NCBI RefSeq assembly: GCF_021233055.1
Contig: NZ_CP089538.1
Coordinates: 1,159,501-1,223,500, forward strand
Direction of reading: 5' to 3'
DNA: 64,000 nucleotides
Origin: Spirosoma oryzicola
GTDB taxonomy: Bacteria > Bacteroidota > Bacteroidia > Cytophagales > Spirosomataceae
The translations under genes and the position numbers were made by a program. Shown one piece after another: positions 51,919 to 59,952 of this stretch. How positions within the stretch are numbered: position 1 is the first letter of the stretch; every line of letters begins with the position of its first letter. The notes below the pieces were generated by a model. It was not told where the DNA came from and did no database searches. It saw only the letters and a list, made by a program, of their open reading frames with translations.

Positions 51919-52722
51919 TTATAAGTTGATGAACTTATCTAAACTAATACGTTCAAATACCTCTAAGCTACCTCCGTCTGTACAGTTATAAAGTTGACGG
52001 CCGTAATTCTTGTAAATTTGATTGGCAAGATCGTAGTGATATTCTGAGCCTAGAAGATCTGGTAAGTCCCATTTAACTCCATCAGCAAAATATTTTGGAT
52101 GAAAGTGGTTAGGATCAGATTCCCCTGCTTTTACAGTTTTATTTGACGGGCCTTTTGTTTCAAAATAATGATCACACCCAATGAGAGCTACTTTTTGAAA
52201 GCCCATATGAAAAGCTAGTTGCATAGCAGTGTAAGTAACAGTATGGCCTTGAAATAGAGAAACAGAGCAGTCACGAGCAAACTTCCTTGGAACAGCACAA
52301 TATTTTATAAAAGCAACATTTTTTCTTAAATCAATAAGATTTGCTTTATCAGCATTCAAAAACAGTTGTATATCAGTAGAATTGAAAAAATCTCTATTTT
52401 GTTCGATGACATAATAGTTTGATGCTATAAAGCAGTTGGGGCGGAAACGAATTTCATCAAACAAAAGATTTAATTTGTTCAAACCGAAAAAATACACGTC
52501 ACTGTCGATATATTTATCAAGGTCTACTTTTCGGAGTGATGGACCATTACAAATTATAACCGCTTTCTTGTCAGTATATTGGTTATGTAATTTTTTTAAT
52601 CTAGCACGAGACACCCATGATCGGTAGTCTAGATCCCATTTAATACGTTTAGCTATTAAAGAAGTCGCTAAACGGTAAGGATTAACTGTATTCTCAGGTT
52701 CGTAGTTAAAAAGTTTCTCCAT
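51919..52722 (-). CDS. Glycosyltransferase-like 'NGPS' protein (DUF115/GT42-like), copy A
   Basis: 267 residues, paralogous to the gene at 49701: KKAVIICNGPSLRKVDLDKYIDSDVYFFGLNKLNLLF, then GHTVTYTAMQLAFHMGFQKVALIGCDHYFETKG, DPNHFHPKYFADGVKWDLPDLLGSEYHYDL. Shared invariants with copy B include NGPS, TVTY, GF, IG-DH and W-LPDL-SEY. Its end overlaps the polymerase region closely (14 bases apart). Likely a transferase using a nucleotide-activated acidic sugar; donor and acceptor unknown. Confidence 0.75.
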   Translation of the reverse strand: MEKLFNYEPENTVNPYRLATSLIAKRIKWDLDYRSWVSRARLKKLHNQYTDKKAVIICNGPSLRKVDLDKYIDSDVYFFGLNKLNLLFDEIRFRPNCFIASNYYVIEQNRDFFNSTDIQLFLNADKANLIDLRKNVAFIKYCAVPRKFARDCSVSLFQGHTVTYTAMQLAFHMGFQKVALIGCDHYFETKGPSNKTVKAGESDPNHFHPKYFADGVKWDLPDLLGSEYHYDLANQIYKNYGRQLYNCTDGGSLEVFERISLDKFINL

Positions 52723-53626
52723 TACTGTAATGTTTTGCTTTTAAAGAATAAAACGGTTTTAGAAATACGTAAGTTAATGTAAATGGCATTGAGTAGACAA
52801 ACAAGTTAAATGCCATTTTCAAACTTTTTCTTTTCAATAACCTAATTGACCAGTGGAAAGTAGGTGTTCCTATGGTATAATAGCGAGAAAATAAACGTCT
52901 TTTACCGCCAGGGTAAATTGACCTGTATTCAGATTTAATTAGTTCCTTTATGCCATGCACAACTTTAGTGTATTCTTTTACACTATTAGAATCGTGAACG
53001 CGGTATAAAATACAATGAGGGTTAGTAATCAATGCGAACCCAGCCGTGGTGCCTAAACGTAACATAAGGTCATGATCTTCCGCATGAGCTGTCTTGTTAG
53101 ATCTTGCTTTAAATCCACCAACTTTTTTAAATTCTTTTTTACTTACTATTATATTACTAGCGCCAAACTCTAATACAATATCCTTAGATAGGTAATCTTT
53201 ATAGTTGATGTATTGATAACTATTTTGCTCAATTTCTTTATATTGATCATTTGTTATAATTTCTGTATTTAGTCTTTTGGATATGATAATATTGATATTG
53301 TTTTTAGTAATACAATCGTGGTAAAAGTTTAGTGCATAAGGCATTAAGGAATCATCCGAATCTAGGAAAACAATAAATTGACCTTGAGATTTATCTACGC
53401 CAAAGTTTCTTGCAAGACCTGCTCCACAATTTTCTATATAATAGTACTTAACAGTTACATTGTCAATGTATTCCGTTGGAATTTGATTAATAACTTTTTC
53501 TGGGGATCCATCATCAATAATAATAACTTCATAATCCTTATATGATTGATTACGACAGCTCTGTAAAGCTTCAAGTAAAAAGTCTTTACGTTTGTAGATT
53601 GGTATTATAATAGAGAAGAATGGCAT
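52706..53626 (-). CDS. Family 2 glycosyltransferase
   Basis: 306 residues of the GT-A fold: FFSIIIPIYKRKDFLLEALQSCRNQSYKDYEVIIIDDGS at the start, FIVFLDSDDSLMP (DxD-type metal site) near residue 95, and KTAHAEDHDLMLRLG as the catalytic ED motif. C-terminal hydrophobic stretch without clear membrane helices. Its end overlaps the start of the next NGPS gene by 17 bases, so they are translationally coupled. Adds one sugar of the repeat unit. Confidence 0.9.
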   Translation of the reverse strand: MPFFSIIIPIYKRKDFLLEALQSCRNQSYKDYEVIIIDDGSPEKVINQIPTEYIDNVTVKYYYIENCGAGLARNFGVDKSQGQFIVFLDSDDSLMPYALNFYHDCITKNNINIIISKRLNTEIITNDQYKEIEQNSYQYINYKDYLSKDIVLEFGASNIIVSKKEFKKVGGFKARSNKTAHAEDHDLMLRLGTTAGFALITNPHCILYRVHDSNSVKEYTKVVHGIKELIKSEYRSIYPGGKRRLFSRYYTIGTPTFHWSIRLLKRKSLKMAFNLFVYSMPFTLTYVFLKPFYSLKAKHYSNGETF

Positions 53627-53627
53627 G

Positions 53628-55070
53628 TTACAGTTGAATTATATTTATTAAATATACAATGGTGAACAACAGTAAGGGCAAACCACTGGTGCTCTTTTCA
53701 AATTTCCAAAAGCTAACGTCGATGGATTTGTATGAGTAATATGCTGCGTACCAAGCGTAAAAACCCAGATATCCAGATAACATCCCAATCGGTATCGCGT
53801 AAAGCTGTAATTTGTCAATTAAAAGGAGTGAGGTCGCTATAAAGATCAAACCAGAAACTCCATCAGCAACATGTGCAATAATATGATTAGTTGTTAAATA
53901 GAGTTGCATATGCATAGCGCCATAGCGATGAACAAAATAAGCCAGGGATAGTAGTAGCCATAAATCGTTTGATACAAACTTTATATCACTATTGATATAG
54001 CCTAGTAAATGGTTTGAAGTAATGCTTACAGTAACAATGCCTACTACAAAAACAGTATGAGATAAGAACATTCCGTGTTGTGCCTTTTGGATTAATTGCT
54101 TCATATCTCCTTGCACACGTAAACGAGCATACAATGGTATTTTGCTGTAAAAGGGAGCCATTGATATCTCTCTAATTTGTGCTATAATACGTAGAGCCAG
54201 TAAGTAGGAGGCAACACTTTCGCTGTTGCCAATTTGAGCATATAATACACTGCTTAAATTGTTTAATCCATTTGACATGAAACCAGATATTCCACTTCGC
54301 CAGGCAGCAGGCCATATTTTTCTGAATAATTGACGATCAAAAGAATAGCCGATTTCGATAGTTTTAAATTTGTTGTTTTCTACAGTTCTACTTAGAAAAT
54401 AATTGCGTATGACTGATAAAGCAACCCAAAGCTGATTAATAAATACTAGTAGGAGTAAACTGTCACTTACATAAAGACCAATAATAGATGAGCTAATAGC
54501 AGCGGTTGATGTGAGCGCTTCCCAACGTCTTACAAGCGCAATTTTATTGAGGCCCTCTAGGTAATTTGAATAGATAGAACCGTAAAATCTATAAGCAGAA
54601 GCGATAATTATTATTCCCCAAGCTAGCCAAGCCGATTGTGCATCTTTTACAAATGAGATAGGTCGTACCATCGACCAGCTTCCCAAACTTCCCATTACAA
54701 TGATTACCAAAACGGTTAGCCATCCATACAGATAAGCCATGTTTGCATAAATCTTACCAACCAAGTTCCAGTTGGGACTGTCTGATTTTCTAGCAATTAC
54801 CTTTGCCGACACAACTTGGGTTATTTCTTCTATGCCGCCCATCGCGTACGAAATCAACCGGATGAACGTATTTCTGAAGCCCATGTCCAATAAACTTTGG
54901 AGAGCTATTATCGTAGAGAACAGGTACCACAAGGCAACTTCTCCATCATCAAAACGCTTCAATATCAGTGGTAGAACAACAAATAAGCTTAGCGCTCGTG
55001 TTGCGTAACTCATCCACGAAGTTATCGTGGGCGAATTCCAAAGCTTATCTACAATAGTTTTCACCTGCAT
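53628..55070 (-). CDS. Lipid-linked oligosaccharide flippase, Wzx-like (MATE/MVF fold)
   Basis: 480 residues, nearly all membrane: about twelve to fourteen hydrophobic segments from residue 25 to the end, in the Wzx/polysaccharide-biosynthesis-export pattern (ALSLFVVLPLILKRFDDGEVALWYLFSTIIALQSLLDMGFRNTFIRLISYA). It moves the undecaprenyl-linked repeat unit to the periplasm. Starts 1 base after the following gene's frame boundary (53626/53628), so it is part of the same transcript. Confidence 0.88.
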   Translation of the reverse strand: MQVKTIVDKLWNSPTITSWMSYATRALSLFVVLPLILKRFDDGEVALWYLFSTIIALQSLLDMGFRNTFIRLISYAMGGIEEITQVVSAKVIARKSDSPNWNLVGKIYANMAYLYGWLTVLVIIVMGSLGSWSMVRPISFVKDAQSAWLAWGIIIIASAYRFYGSIYSNYLEGLNKIALVRRWEALTSTAAISSSIIGLYVSDSLLLLVFINQLWVALSVIRNYFLSRTVENNKFKTIEIGYSFDRQLFRKIWPAAWRSGISGFMSNGLNNLSSVLYAQIGNSESVASYLLALRIIAQIREISMAPFYSKIPLYARLRVQGDMKQLIQKAQHGMFLSHTVFVVGIVTVSITSNHLLGYINSDIKFVSNDLWLLLSLAYFVHRYGAMHMQLYLTTNHIIAHVADGVSGLIFIATSLLLIDKLQLYAIPIGMLSGYLGFYAWYAAYYSYKSIDVSFWKFEKSTSGLPLLLFTIVYLINIIQL

Positions 55071-55155
55071 GACTTTATCTCTGAATTGTCCGATGGAGAG
55101 CGGGCGAAGACGATTCTTTCGCCCGCTTTCAGTTGTTTAGCGCAAATAGGAATTG

Positions 55156-55884
55156 TTACAAATCTTTTAACACTGAGCTGATTCCGCCGTCTAGGGTCAG
55201 GTTAGCGCCATGGATGAAGCCGGAGCTCTCGGAGGCTAAGAACAAAGCCATTTTTGCTACATCGTTCGGGCAGCCGATGCGCTGTACGGGGTGAATTCTA
55301 CGTAGCTCGTCCAATGCGCTTTGGTTGCCGTCGAAGCCAGCTAATAGCATATCGGTTTCGATGGCTGCCGGACTAATCGCGTTGACACGAACTCGCCCTT
55401 CCAGATCTACGGCTAACGCTCTGGTCAAGCCGATGAGCGCACTTTTGGAGGTAGCGTAGCTAATGAATCGACGTTTGGTAAGCTGCTGGTGAATGCTACC
55501 GATGTTGATGATGCATCCGTTCACTTCTTCAAGCTGATCAAGGAAATGCTGGCTCAGTAACAGCGGACCCGTCAGGTTTACGGACATTGTGTGGTTCCAG
55601 TCGCTCAGCTTCAGGTCGTCTAGTCCGTCGAGCAGTTGTACAGCGGCATTGTTAACCAGTACATGAAGTTCTGGAATCAGCGCGTAAAATTTGAGCTTCC
55701 ACTCTGAGCGGTACGCATCGTCGGTACTAAACCGGTGGAGGTCAAACTGAATCAGCTGGTCGGCCTGGTGATCGTCGGTATCACGAATATCCAGACCATA
55801 CACGTAGTAACCATTTTCGCGGAACGATTGGGCGAGCGCACTACCGATACCACCCAATACCCCTGTGATTAGCGCCTTTTTCAT
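55156..55884 (-). CDS. SDR-family oxidoreductase in the polysaccharide locus
   Basis: 242 residues. Cofactor site ITGVLGGIGSALAQSF at the start, LVNNAAVQLLDG, then INIGSIHQ and the catalytic Tyr-Lys in SYATSKSALIGLTRALA, and the usual RVNAISPAAIETDM. Classical NAD(P) reductase or dehydrogenase of the SDR family. It follows the 2-hydroxyacid dehydrogenase with only 3 bases between, so it belongs with it in building a sugar-derived acid. Substrate unknown. Confidence 0.92.
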   Translation of the reverse strand: MKKALITGVLGGIGSALAQSFRENGYYVYGLDIRDTDDHQADQLIQFDLHRFSTDDAYRSEWKLKFYALIPELHVLVNNAAVQLLDGLDDLKLSDWNHTMSVNLTGPLLLSQHFLDQLEEVNGCIINIGSIHQQLTKRRFISYATSKSALIGLTRALAVDLEGRVRVNAISPAAIETDMLLAGFDGNQSALDELRRIHPVQRIGCPNDVAKMALFLASESSGFIHGANLTLDGGISSVLKDL

Positions 55885-55887
55885 AAA

Positions 55888-56835
55888 TTATGCAACCGGT
55901 TCGGCGATTTCTAAAAATTCAAACATTGACTTGATTGCCTGATGGCTGGCGCGTTGAACACCCTGAATCGTATTGGAGCCGTTGTGCGTACCAAAGATGC
56001 AGCGGTCAAACTGGCGAAGCTCTGAATCAATTGGAAGGGGTTCGTTTTCGAATACGTCTAAACCAGCGGAATGTACTTTGCCGGATTTAAGTGCGTCGAT
56101 CAGGGCAGCTTCGTCAATGATTGGACCACGCGATACGTTGACAATCCGTACGCCGTCCTTCATGCGCTGAATACTTTCTGCATTGATTAAGTGCTTTGTT
56201 GCTGGCGTCAACGCGCAGGTGGTCACGACGAAATCGGCTTTCTCTAGTTCTTGCGGAAAATCAAGAAAGTTGTAGTTTGCCTCATCTGACTCAGACTTTT
56301 TGGCGAAAGGATCATACACATTAATGTGCATGTCGAAGGCTTTCAGGAACCGGGCTGTCGCTTTGCCAATGTCGCCGAAGCCAACCAGTGCTACCGTGTG
56401 ACCGGCAAGAGACATCCCTGCTGGCTTAACCCAGTTGCCCGCCCGAACTTCACGATCAATGTAGTAGGTTTGTCGAGCCAGGCCCAGCACGTACGATACG
56501 GCGATGGTGGCCACTTCGGCTCCAAACATCATCGGCGTGTTTACGATTGGAATATCCAGTTCTTTGCACGCTTTGAAATCAACGTTGTCGACGCCAATGC
56601 CCCACTTGACAGCGGCTTTTAGCTTTCCAGCCTTGCCCGCCCGGAACACCCGTTCGGTCGCCTGATCATCACCGATAATCCAGCCATCAACGGTTGGTAC
56701 CAGATCAATCAGTTCTTCTTCGGACAACGTTTGAACAACTTTCGGAGCAATTACTTCGATGCCTGCTTCTTCGAAGATGGGAAGAAATTCCGCCAACTGG
56801 CCAAGCATCGGTGGGCACGTAATTAAAACTTTCAT
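55888..56835 (-). CDS. D-2-hydroxyacid dehydrogenase (phosphoglycerate-dehydrogenase-like)
   Basis: 315 residues. The NAD motif VGFGDIGKATARFL is near residue 152, the catalytic Arg in VNVSRGPIIDEAAL, the Glu in DVFENEPLP and the His in FGTHNGSNT. Length fits the short (two-domain) members without ACT domain. It overlaps the upstream cytidylyltransferase by 4 bases. In a polysaccharide locus such an enzyme would act on a 2-keto or 2-hydroxy acid sugar precursor rather than serine synthesis. Confidence 0.9.
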   Translation of the reverse strand: MKVLITCPPMLGQLAEFLPIFEEAGIEVIAPKVVQTLSEEELIDLVPTVDGWIIGDDQATERVFRAGKAGKLKAAVKWGIGVDNVDFKACKELDIPIVNTPMMFGAEVATIAVSYVLGLARQTYYIDREVRAGNWVKPAGMSLAGHTVALVGFGDIGKATARFLKAFDMHINVYDPFAKKSESDEANYNFLDFPQELEKADFVVTTCALTPATKHLINAESIQRMKDGVRIVNVSRGPIIDEAALIDALKSGKVHSAGLDVFENEPLPIDSELRQFDRCIFGTHNGSNTIQGVQRASHQAIKSMFEFLEIAEPVA

Positions 56836-57515
56836 AGGGCTAGTTCAGGATAAAGTTCAGTAAAGAGGAATTCGGCTACTTTAAAATTCAGTTCAACGTC
56901 GATGTCCTGCGCTTCGATTTCGGGAATATCGTGCATGAACGGCCGGTCACCGATACGGTTATGCTTCTGAACAAGTGTCTCTTTTTTGAACAGATACATG
57001 CAGGAGTTTTCCATGTAGAGCGGTGGTAGATCCTGAGTCCGAAGTAGGATCGCTGGATTATGGTTGACTGCCCGAACTAACTGATCCCACAACCGCACCT
57101 GCATGCGCGTAACACCAAAGAGCGTGTCGTAAATGGGGTAATTTTTTAGAAACTGCTGAATTCCTTTTTCAATCGTTTCGGCCGACAGTAGTGGGTTTGT
57201 GCTATGGGTCTGTAAATAAAAATCCGCCGGAATCTGCTCACAGGTATTGAGCAGGACATTGTTCATCGGAATAGCCCCGTCGCGCAGATGTTCGGGCCGT
57301 TCTAGAACGGTTACAGTCGGGTAATAGATCTCCGTCTGTTCGATGACCGTTGGGCTATCCGTGTCAATCACCACCTGGGTAACCGAAGGACACTCGAGCA
57401 GGGTATCAATAATGCGATGAAAAAGGGGTTTGCCCGCGAAATCTCGGTAGTTTTTTCCAGGAACGCGCTCGCTGGAATGACGCATGGGCACAATAGCAGC
57501 AACGGAGTATGACAT
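56832..57515 (-). CDS. Acylneuraminate-type cytidylyltransferase (NeuA/KdsB-like)
   Basis: Activates an acidic sugar (or related acid) with CTP to its CMP form. 227 residues: the nucleotide loop IVPMRHSSERVPGKNYRDFAGKPLFHRIIDTLL (conserved Arg, Ser, Lys-Asn), VVIDTDSPTV, LQTHSTNPLLSAETIEKGI and the C-terminal DIPEIEAQDIDVELNF (metal-binding Asp). No NeuB-type condensing enzyme lies in the window, so the CMP-acid could differ from neuraminate. Stop overlaps the hydroxyacid dehydrogenase start. Confidence 0.9.
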   Translation of the reverse strand: MSYSVAAIVPMRHSSERVPGKNYRDFAGKPLFHRIIDTLLECPSVTQVVIDTDSPTVIEQTEIYYPTVTVLERPEHLRDGAIPMNNVLLNTCEQIPADFYLQTHSTNPLLSAETIEKGIQQFLKNYPIYDTLFGVTRMQVRLWDQLVRAVNHNPAILLRTQDLPPLYMENSCMYLFKKETLVQKHNRIGDRPFMHDIPEIEAQDIDVELNFKVAEFLFTELYPELAL

Positions 57516-57546
57516 AAGCTTTCTATTCGTTTACGATTTTAGCTAG

Positions 57547-58185
57547 TTAATTCTGATACAATACGGCCCGGCAAGGAACGCCTTCGAGGCCCTGAACTTT
57601 CAAGGGTAAACACACCAGCTGGTAGGTTCCCGGCTCTACATTACCCAGGTAAATACCTTCTAGAATGACAACCTGGTTGCGCAAAAGAATCTGGTGCGTC
57701 GCAGGTGAGTCGGCGTAGCGCTGGATTGATAAATAATCGATACCGATGACCTCGACCTGATTATCTACCAGCCATTCGGCTGCATCGGCCGCCAGTGCTG
57801 TAAACGATTGCTGAAACGGCTTCTCGTACCACTGTGTGCGTGAATTGTCGGTACGAAGCAACAACCGATTCGGTACATCGTGTCCTACGTAGCGTTCCAG
57901 CAACTCGCGCGTGATCGTGTCCGTATTTGGAATCGATACGACCCGGCAGGAGCCAACCAGCGTAGTCAAGGAGAGCGATGTCGTATCCGCCCCGTCGGCG
58001 ACGAAGTGCAAAGGAGCATCCAGGTGCGTTCCTGTGTGTACGTCCATGTCCAGTCGGCTCACGTTAGCGTCCGAATCGGGTCCAATCGTCTGAAGGGATT
58101 GAACCTGCACACCCATGCTGCCCGGCCAGGTAGGAAGGGTAGGGCCTAAGGTGACCGAGATATCGATTGGCGCTTGGCTATTCAT
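57547..58185 (-). CDS. Cyclase-family hydrolase (kynurenine-formamidase-like)
   Basis: 212 residues of the metal-dependent cyclase fold (PF04199-type). Motif DMDVHTGTHLDAPLHFVADGAD near residue 45 gives the HxGTHxDxPxH metal ligands, and VEVIGIDYLSIQ and QLVCLPLKVQGLEGVPCRAVL are the later conserved strands. Known relatives are formamidases, isatin hydrolase and similar amide or lactone hydrolases. It is unusual in a polysaccharide locus; it overlaps the upstream GT2 gene by 8 bases, so it is clearly a member of the operon. The substrate could be an N-formyl or lactone sugar acid. Confidence 0.88.
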   Translation of the reverse strand: MNSQAPIDISVTLGPTLPTWPGSMGVQVQSLQTIGPDSDANVSRLDMDVHTGTHLDAPLHFVADGADTTSLSLTTLVGSCRVVSIPNTDTITRELLERYVGHDVPNRLLLRTDNSRTQWYEKPFQQSFTALAADAAEWLVDNQVEVIGIDYLSIQRYADSPATHQILLRNQVVILEGIYLGNVEPGTYQLVCLPLKVQGLEGVPCRAVLYQN

Positions 58186-59122
58186 ACGCTATTTGTTTCA
58201 TAAGCGGCTGAACGGCGTGTTCCACTTTCTCGCGCCGGAAGAATTCGTTCGGATAGTAGAACCGTTGGCGGAGCGTACGATCAAGCGTTCCTACGAAGCG
58301 GTAGCCCTGGTAAGTACCCCAGAATTGAAGCACCCGAAACATGGGTATGTCAAACACGTTGGCCAGAAAGGCTCCTGTTTGCATCGCAGCGCTGTAATCA
58401 CTCAGAATATTAGTGACGGCCAGGTAAACGAAGTGCCAACTGTTGAACGTAGCGTGTGGCTTAAGCCGTTTAAACGCAATGGCTTCCCGGTAATACCGAT
58501 TGTAGATCTTGCGGGGTGTTTCTTCGTGCACGTGAACGATAACCGCATCGGCCTGGTAGGCAATTTTGTAACCCTGCTGCTGTATAGCGCCCGCCCAGTG
58601 AAGATCTTCTAGCCCCGTTAGTGACTCATCGTAGGTCATCTGTTCCCAAAGCGAGCGACGAATGGCCGTGTTGGCATTGTTGCAGAAGGGAATAGACTGG
58701 TTGCTGTTCGAAACGTCCGGGAACCACTTGGCAAACAGCTGTTGCTCCGAGAATTTGCTTAGGTGATTGCCAATCTGCCGACCGTACGTCAAGGCCACTT
58801 TAGAATCTTCTAATGGGGCCAGCATCCGGTCAATCCAGTTGGTGTAAACGGGATACACGTGGGCACTGGCAAAGAGCAGAATATCGCCGGACGCATACTG
58901 ACATCCCAGATTGAGCGCTCGTCCGAAGGAAAACTCTTCGGGCCGGATTTTTATGACCTGCGCTCCTCTGCTTTCGGCAATCTGAACAGTATTATCGGTT
59001 GAGCCTGAGTCTACTAGAATTATCTCAATGGTGTGCTGACTCTCCTGACGAGCAATGCCATCAAGTAGCTTACCGATGTGTTTTTCTTCATTAAAGGCAC
59101 GTATAATGATACTGCACTTCAT
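58178..59122 (-). CDS. Family 2 glycosyltransferase (rhamnosyltransferase-like)
   Basis: 314 residues. Starts SIIIRAFNEEKHIGKLLDGIARQ, then EIILVDSGSTDNTVQIAE and ILLFASAHVYP where the usual DxD is replaced by SAH, as in the rhamnosyltransferase-like GT2 group. The later LTGLEDLHWAGAIQQQGYKIAYQADAVIVHVHEE carries the catalytic ED. C-terminal membrane-associated region. Overlaps the cyclase by 8 bases. Confidence 0.9.
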   Translation of the reverse strand: MKCSIIIRAFNEEKHIGKLLDGIARQESQHTIEIILVDSGSTDNTVQIAESRGAQVIKIRPEEFSFGRALNLGCQYASGDILLFASAHVYPVYTNWIDRMLAPLEDSKVALTYGRQIGNHLSKFSEQQLFAKWFPDVSNSNQSIPFCNNANTAIRRSLWEQMTYDESLTGLEDLHWAGAIQQQGYKIAYQADAVIVHVHEETPRKIYNRYYREAIAFKRLKPHATFNSWHFVYLAVTNILSDYSAAMQTGAFLANVFDIPMFRVLQFWGTYQGYRFVGTLDRTLRQRFYYPNEFFRREKVEHAVQPLMKQIAYE

Positions 59123-59225
59123 AAGTACAAGCTTTTGTGTTCTTAAATCGTTTTCTGAAGCTCAATAGCAAATCGTTGAGGCAATGCAGACTGTATTGTT
59201 CGAAGGATTTGCTACTATGAAATGA

Positions 59226-59912
59226 TTACCATGCTTTCTTGTCACCAGTAAGCATCTTGAAAGCTGTCCACCAGCAGATTGACAGGTCGAGCCAGGGCGA
59301 TTGCTTGCTGATGTAAAAGCGGTCGAAGCGTACCCGGTGTTCCATGTCGATTAAGTTAGCCGTTTCGCCCCGGCAGCCACGTACCTGAGCCAATCCCGTT
59401 ATGCCCGGTTTGACGGCGTAGCGGCTCGCGTAAGACGGCAGCGTGTACCAGTGCTGCGCATCCAGTTGAACAGGGTGTGGTCGCGGACCAACGATGCTCA
59501 TATCACCTAGCAGTACGTTAAACACCTGCGGCAATTCATCCAGATTCGTCTTGCGCAGAAAGCGGCCAATCGGCGTTATGCGGCTGTCATTCTTTGTCGC
59601 CTGCCGAAACTCTGCCTGTTTGTCAAACCGCATGGTTCGGAATTTCAGGCAGCGAAACGGACGACCGTTGCGGCCGGTACGTACTTGTCTGAACAGCATA
59701 GGACCGGGTGATGTCAGCCTGATAAACAGACCAATAAGGGGTACGATCCAGATCAGCAGTGTAACGATAACCAATCCAGAAACAACAACGTCGAATAGTC
59801 GTTTACCCCATCTGTGTCCGCGGGACAACTTAACTTGGTGACTGACTGTTGCCGAAAACGATTCGTTAAGTACTGCTGAATCATCGAGCGATGGCAAAGA
59901 AAAGCCGAGCAT
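59226..59912 (-). CDS. Undecaprenyl-phosphate sugar phosphotransferase (priming transferase, WcaJ/PglC-type)
   Basis: Starts repeat-unit assembly by loading a sugar phosphate on undecaprenyl phosphate. 228 residues: one membrane helix (VVVSGLVIVTLLIWIVPLIGLFI) after a short N-terminal region, then the bacterial sugar transferase domain with SPGPMLFRQVRTGRNGRPFRCLKFRTM, RFLRKTNLDELPQVFNVLLGDMSIVGPRPHPV and YAVKPGITGLAQVRG. It is the short form with only one membrane segment, without the extra N-terminal helices of WbaP. The gap of 103 bases to the next gene holds nothing obvious. Confidence 0.94.
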   Translation of the reverse strand: MLGFSLPSLDDSAVLNESFSATVSHQVKLSRGHRWGKRLFDVVVSGLVIVTLLIWIVPLIGLFIRLTSPGPMLFRQVRTGRNGRPFRCLKFRTMRFDKQAEFRQATKNDSRITPIGRFLRKTNLDELPQVFNVLLGDMSIVGPRPHPVQLDAQHWYTLPSYASRYAVKPGITGLAQVRGCRGETANLIDMEHRVRFDRFYISKQSPWLDLSICWWTAFKMLTGDKKAW

Positions 59913-59952
59913 ATACGAGGTGGGTTGATGGTGCGTGATGTAACTAGGCTGG

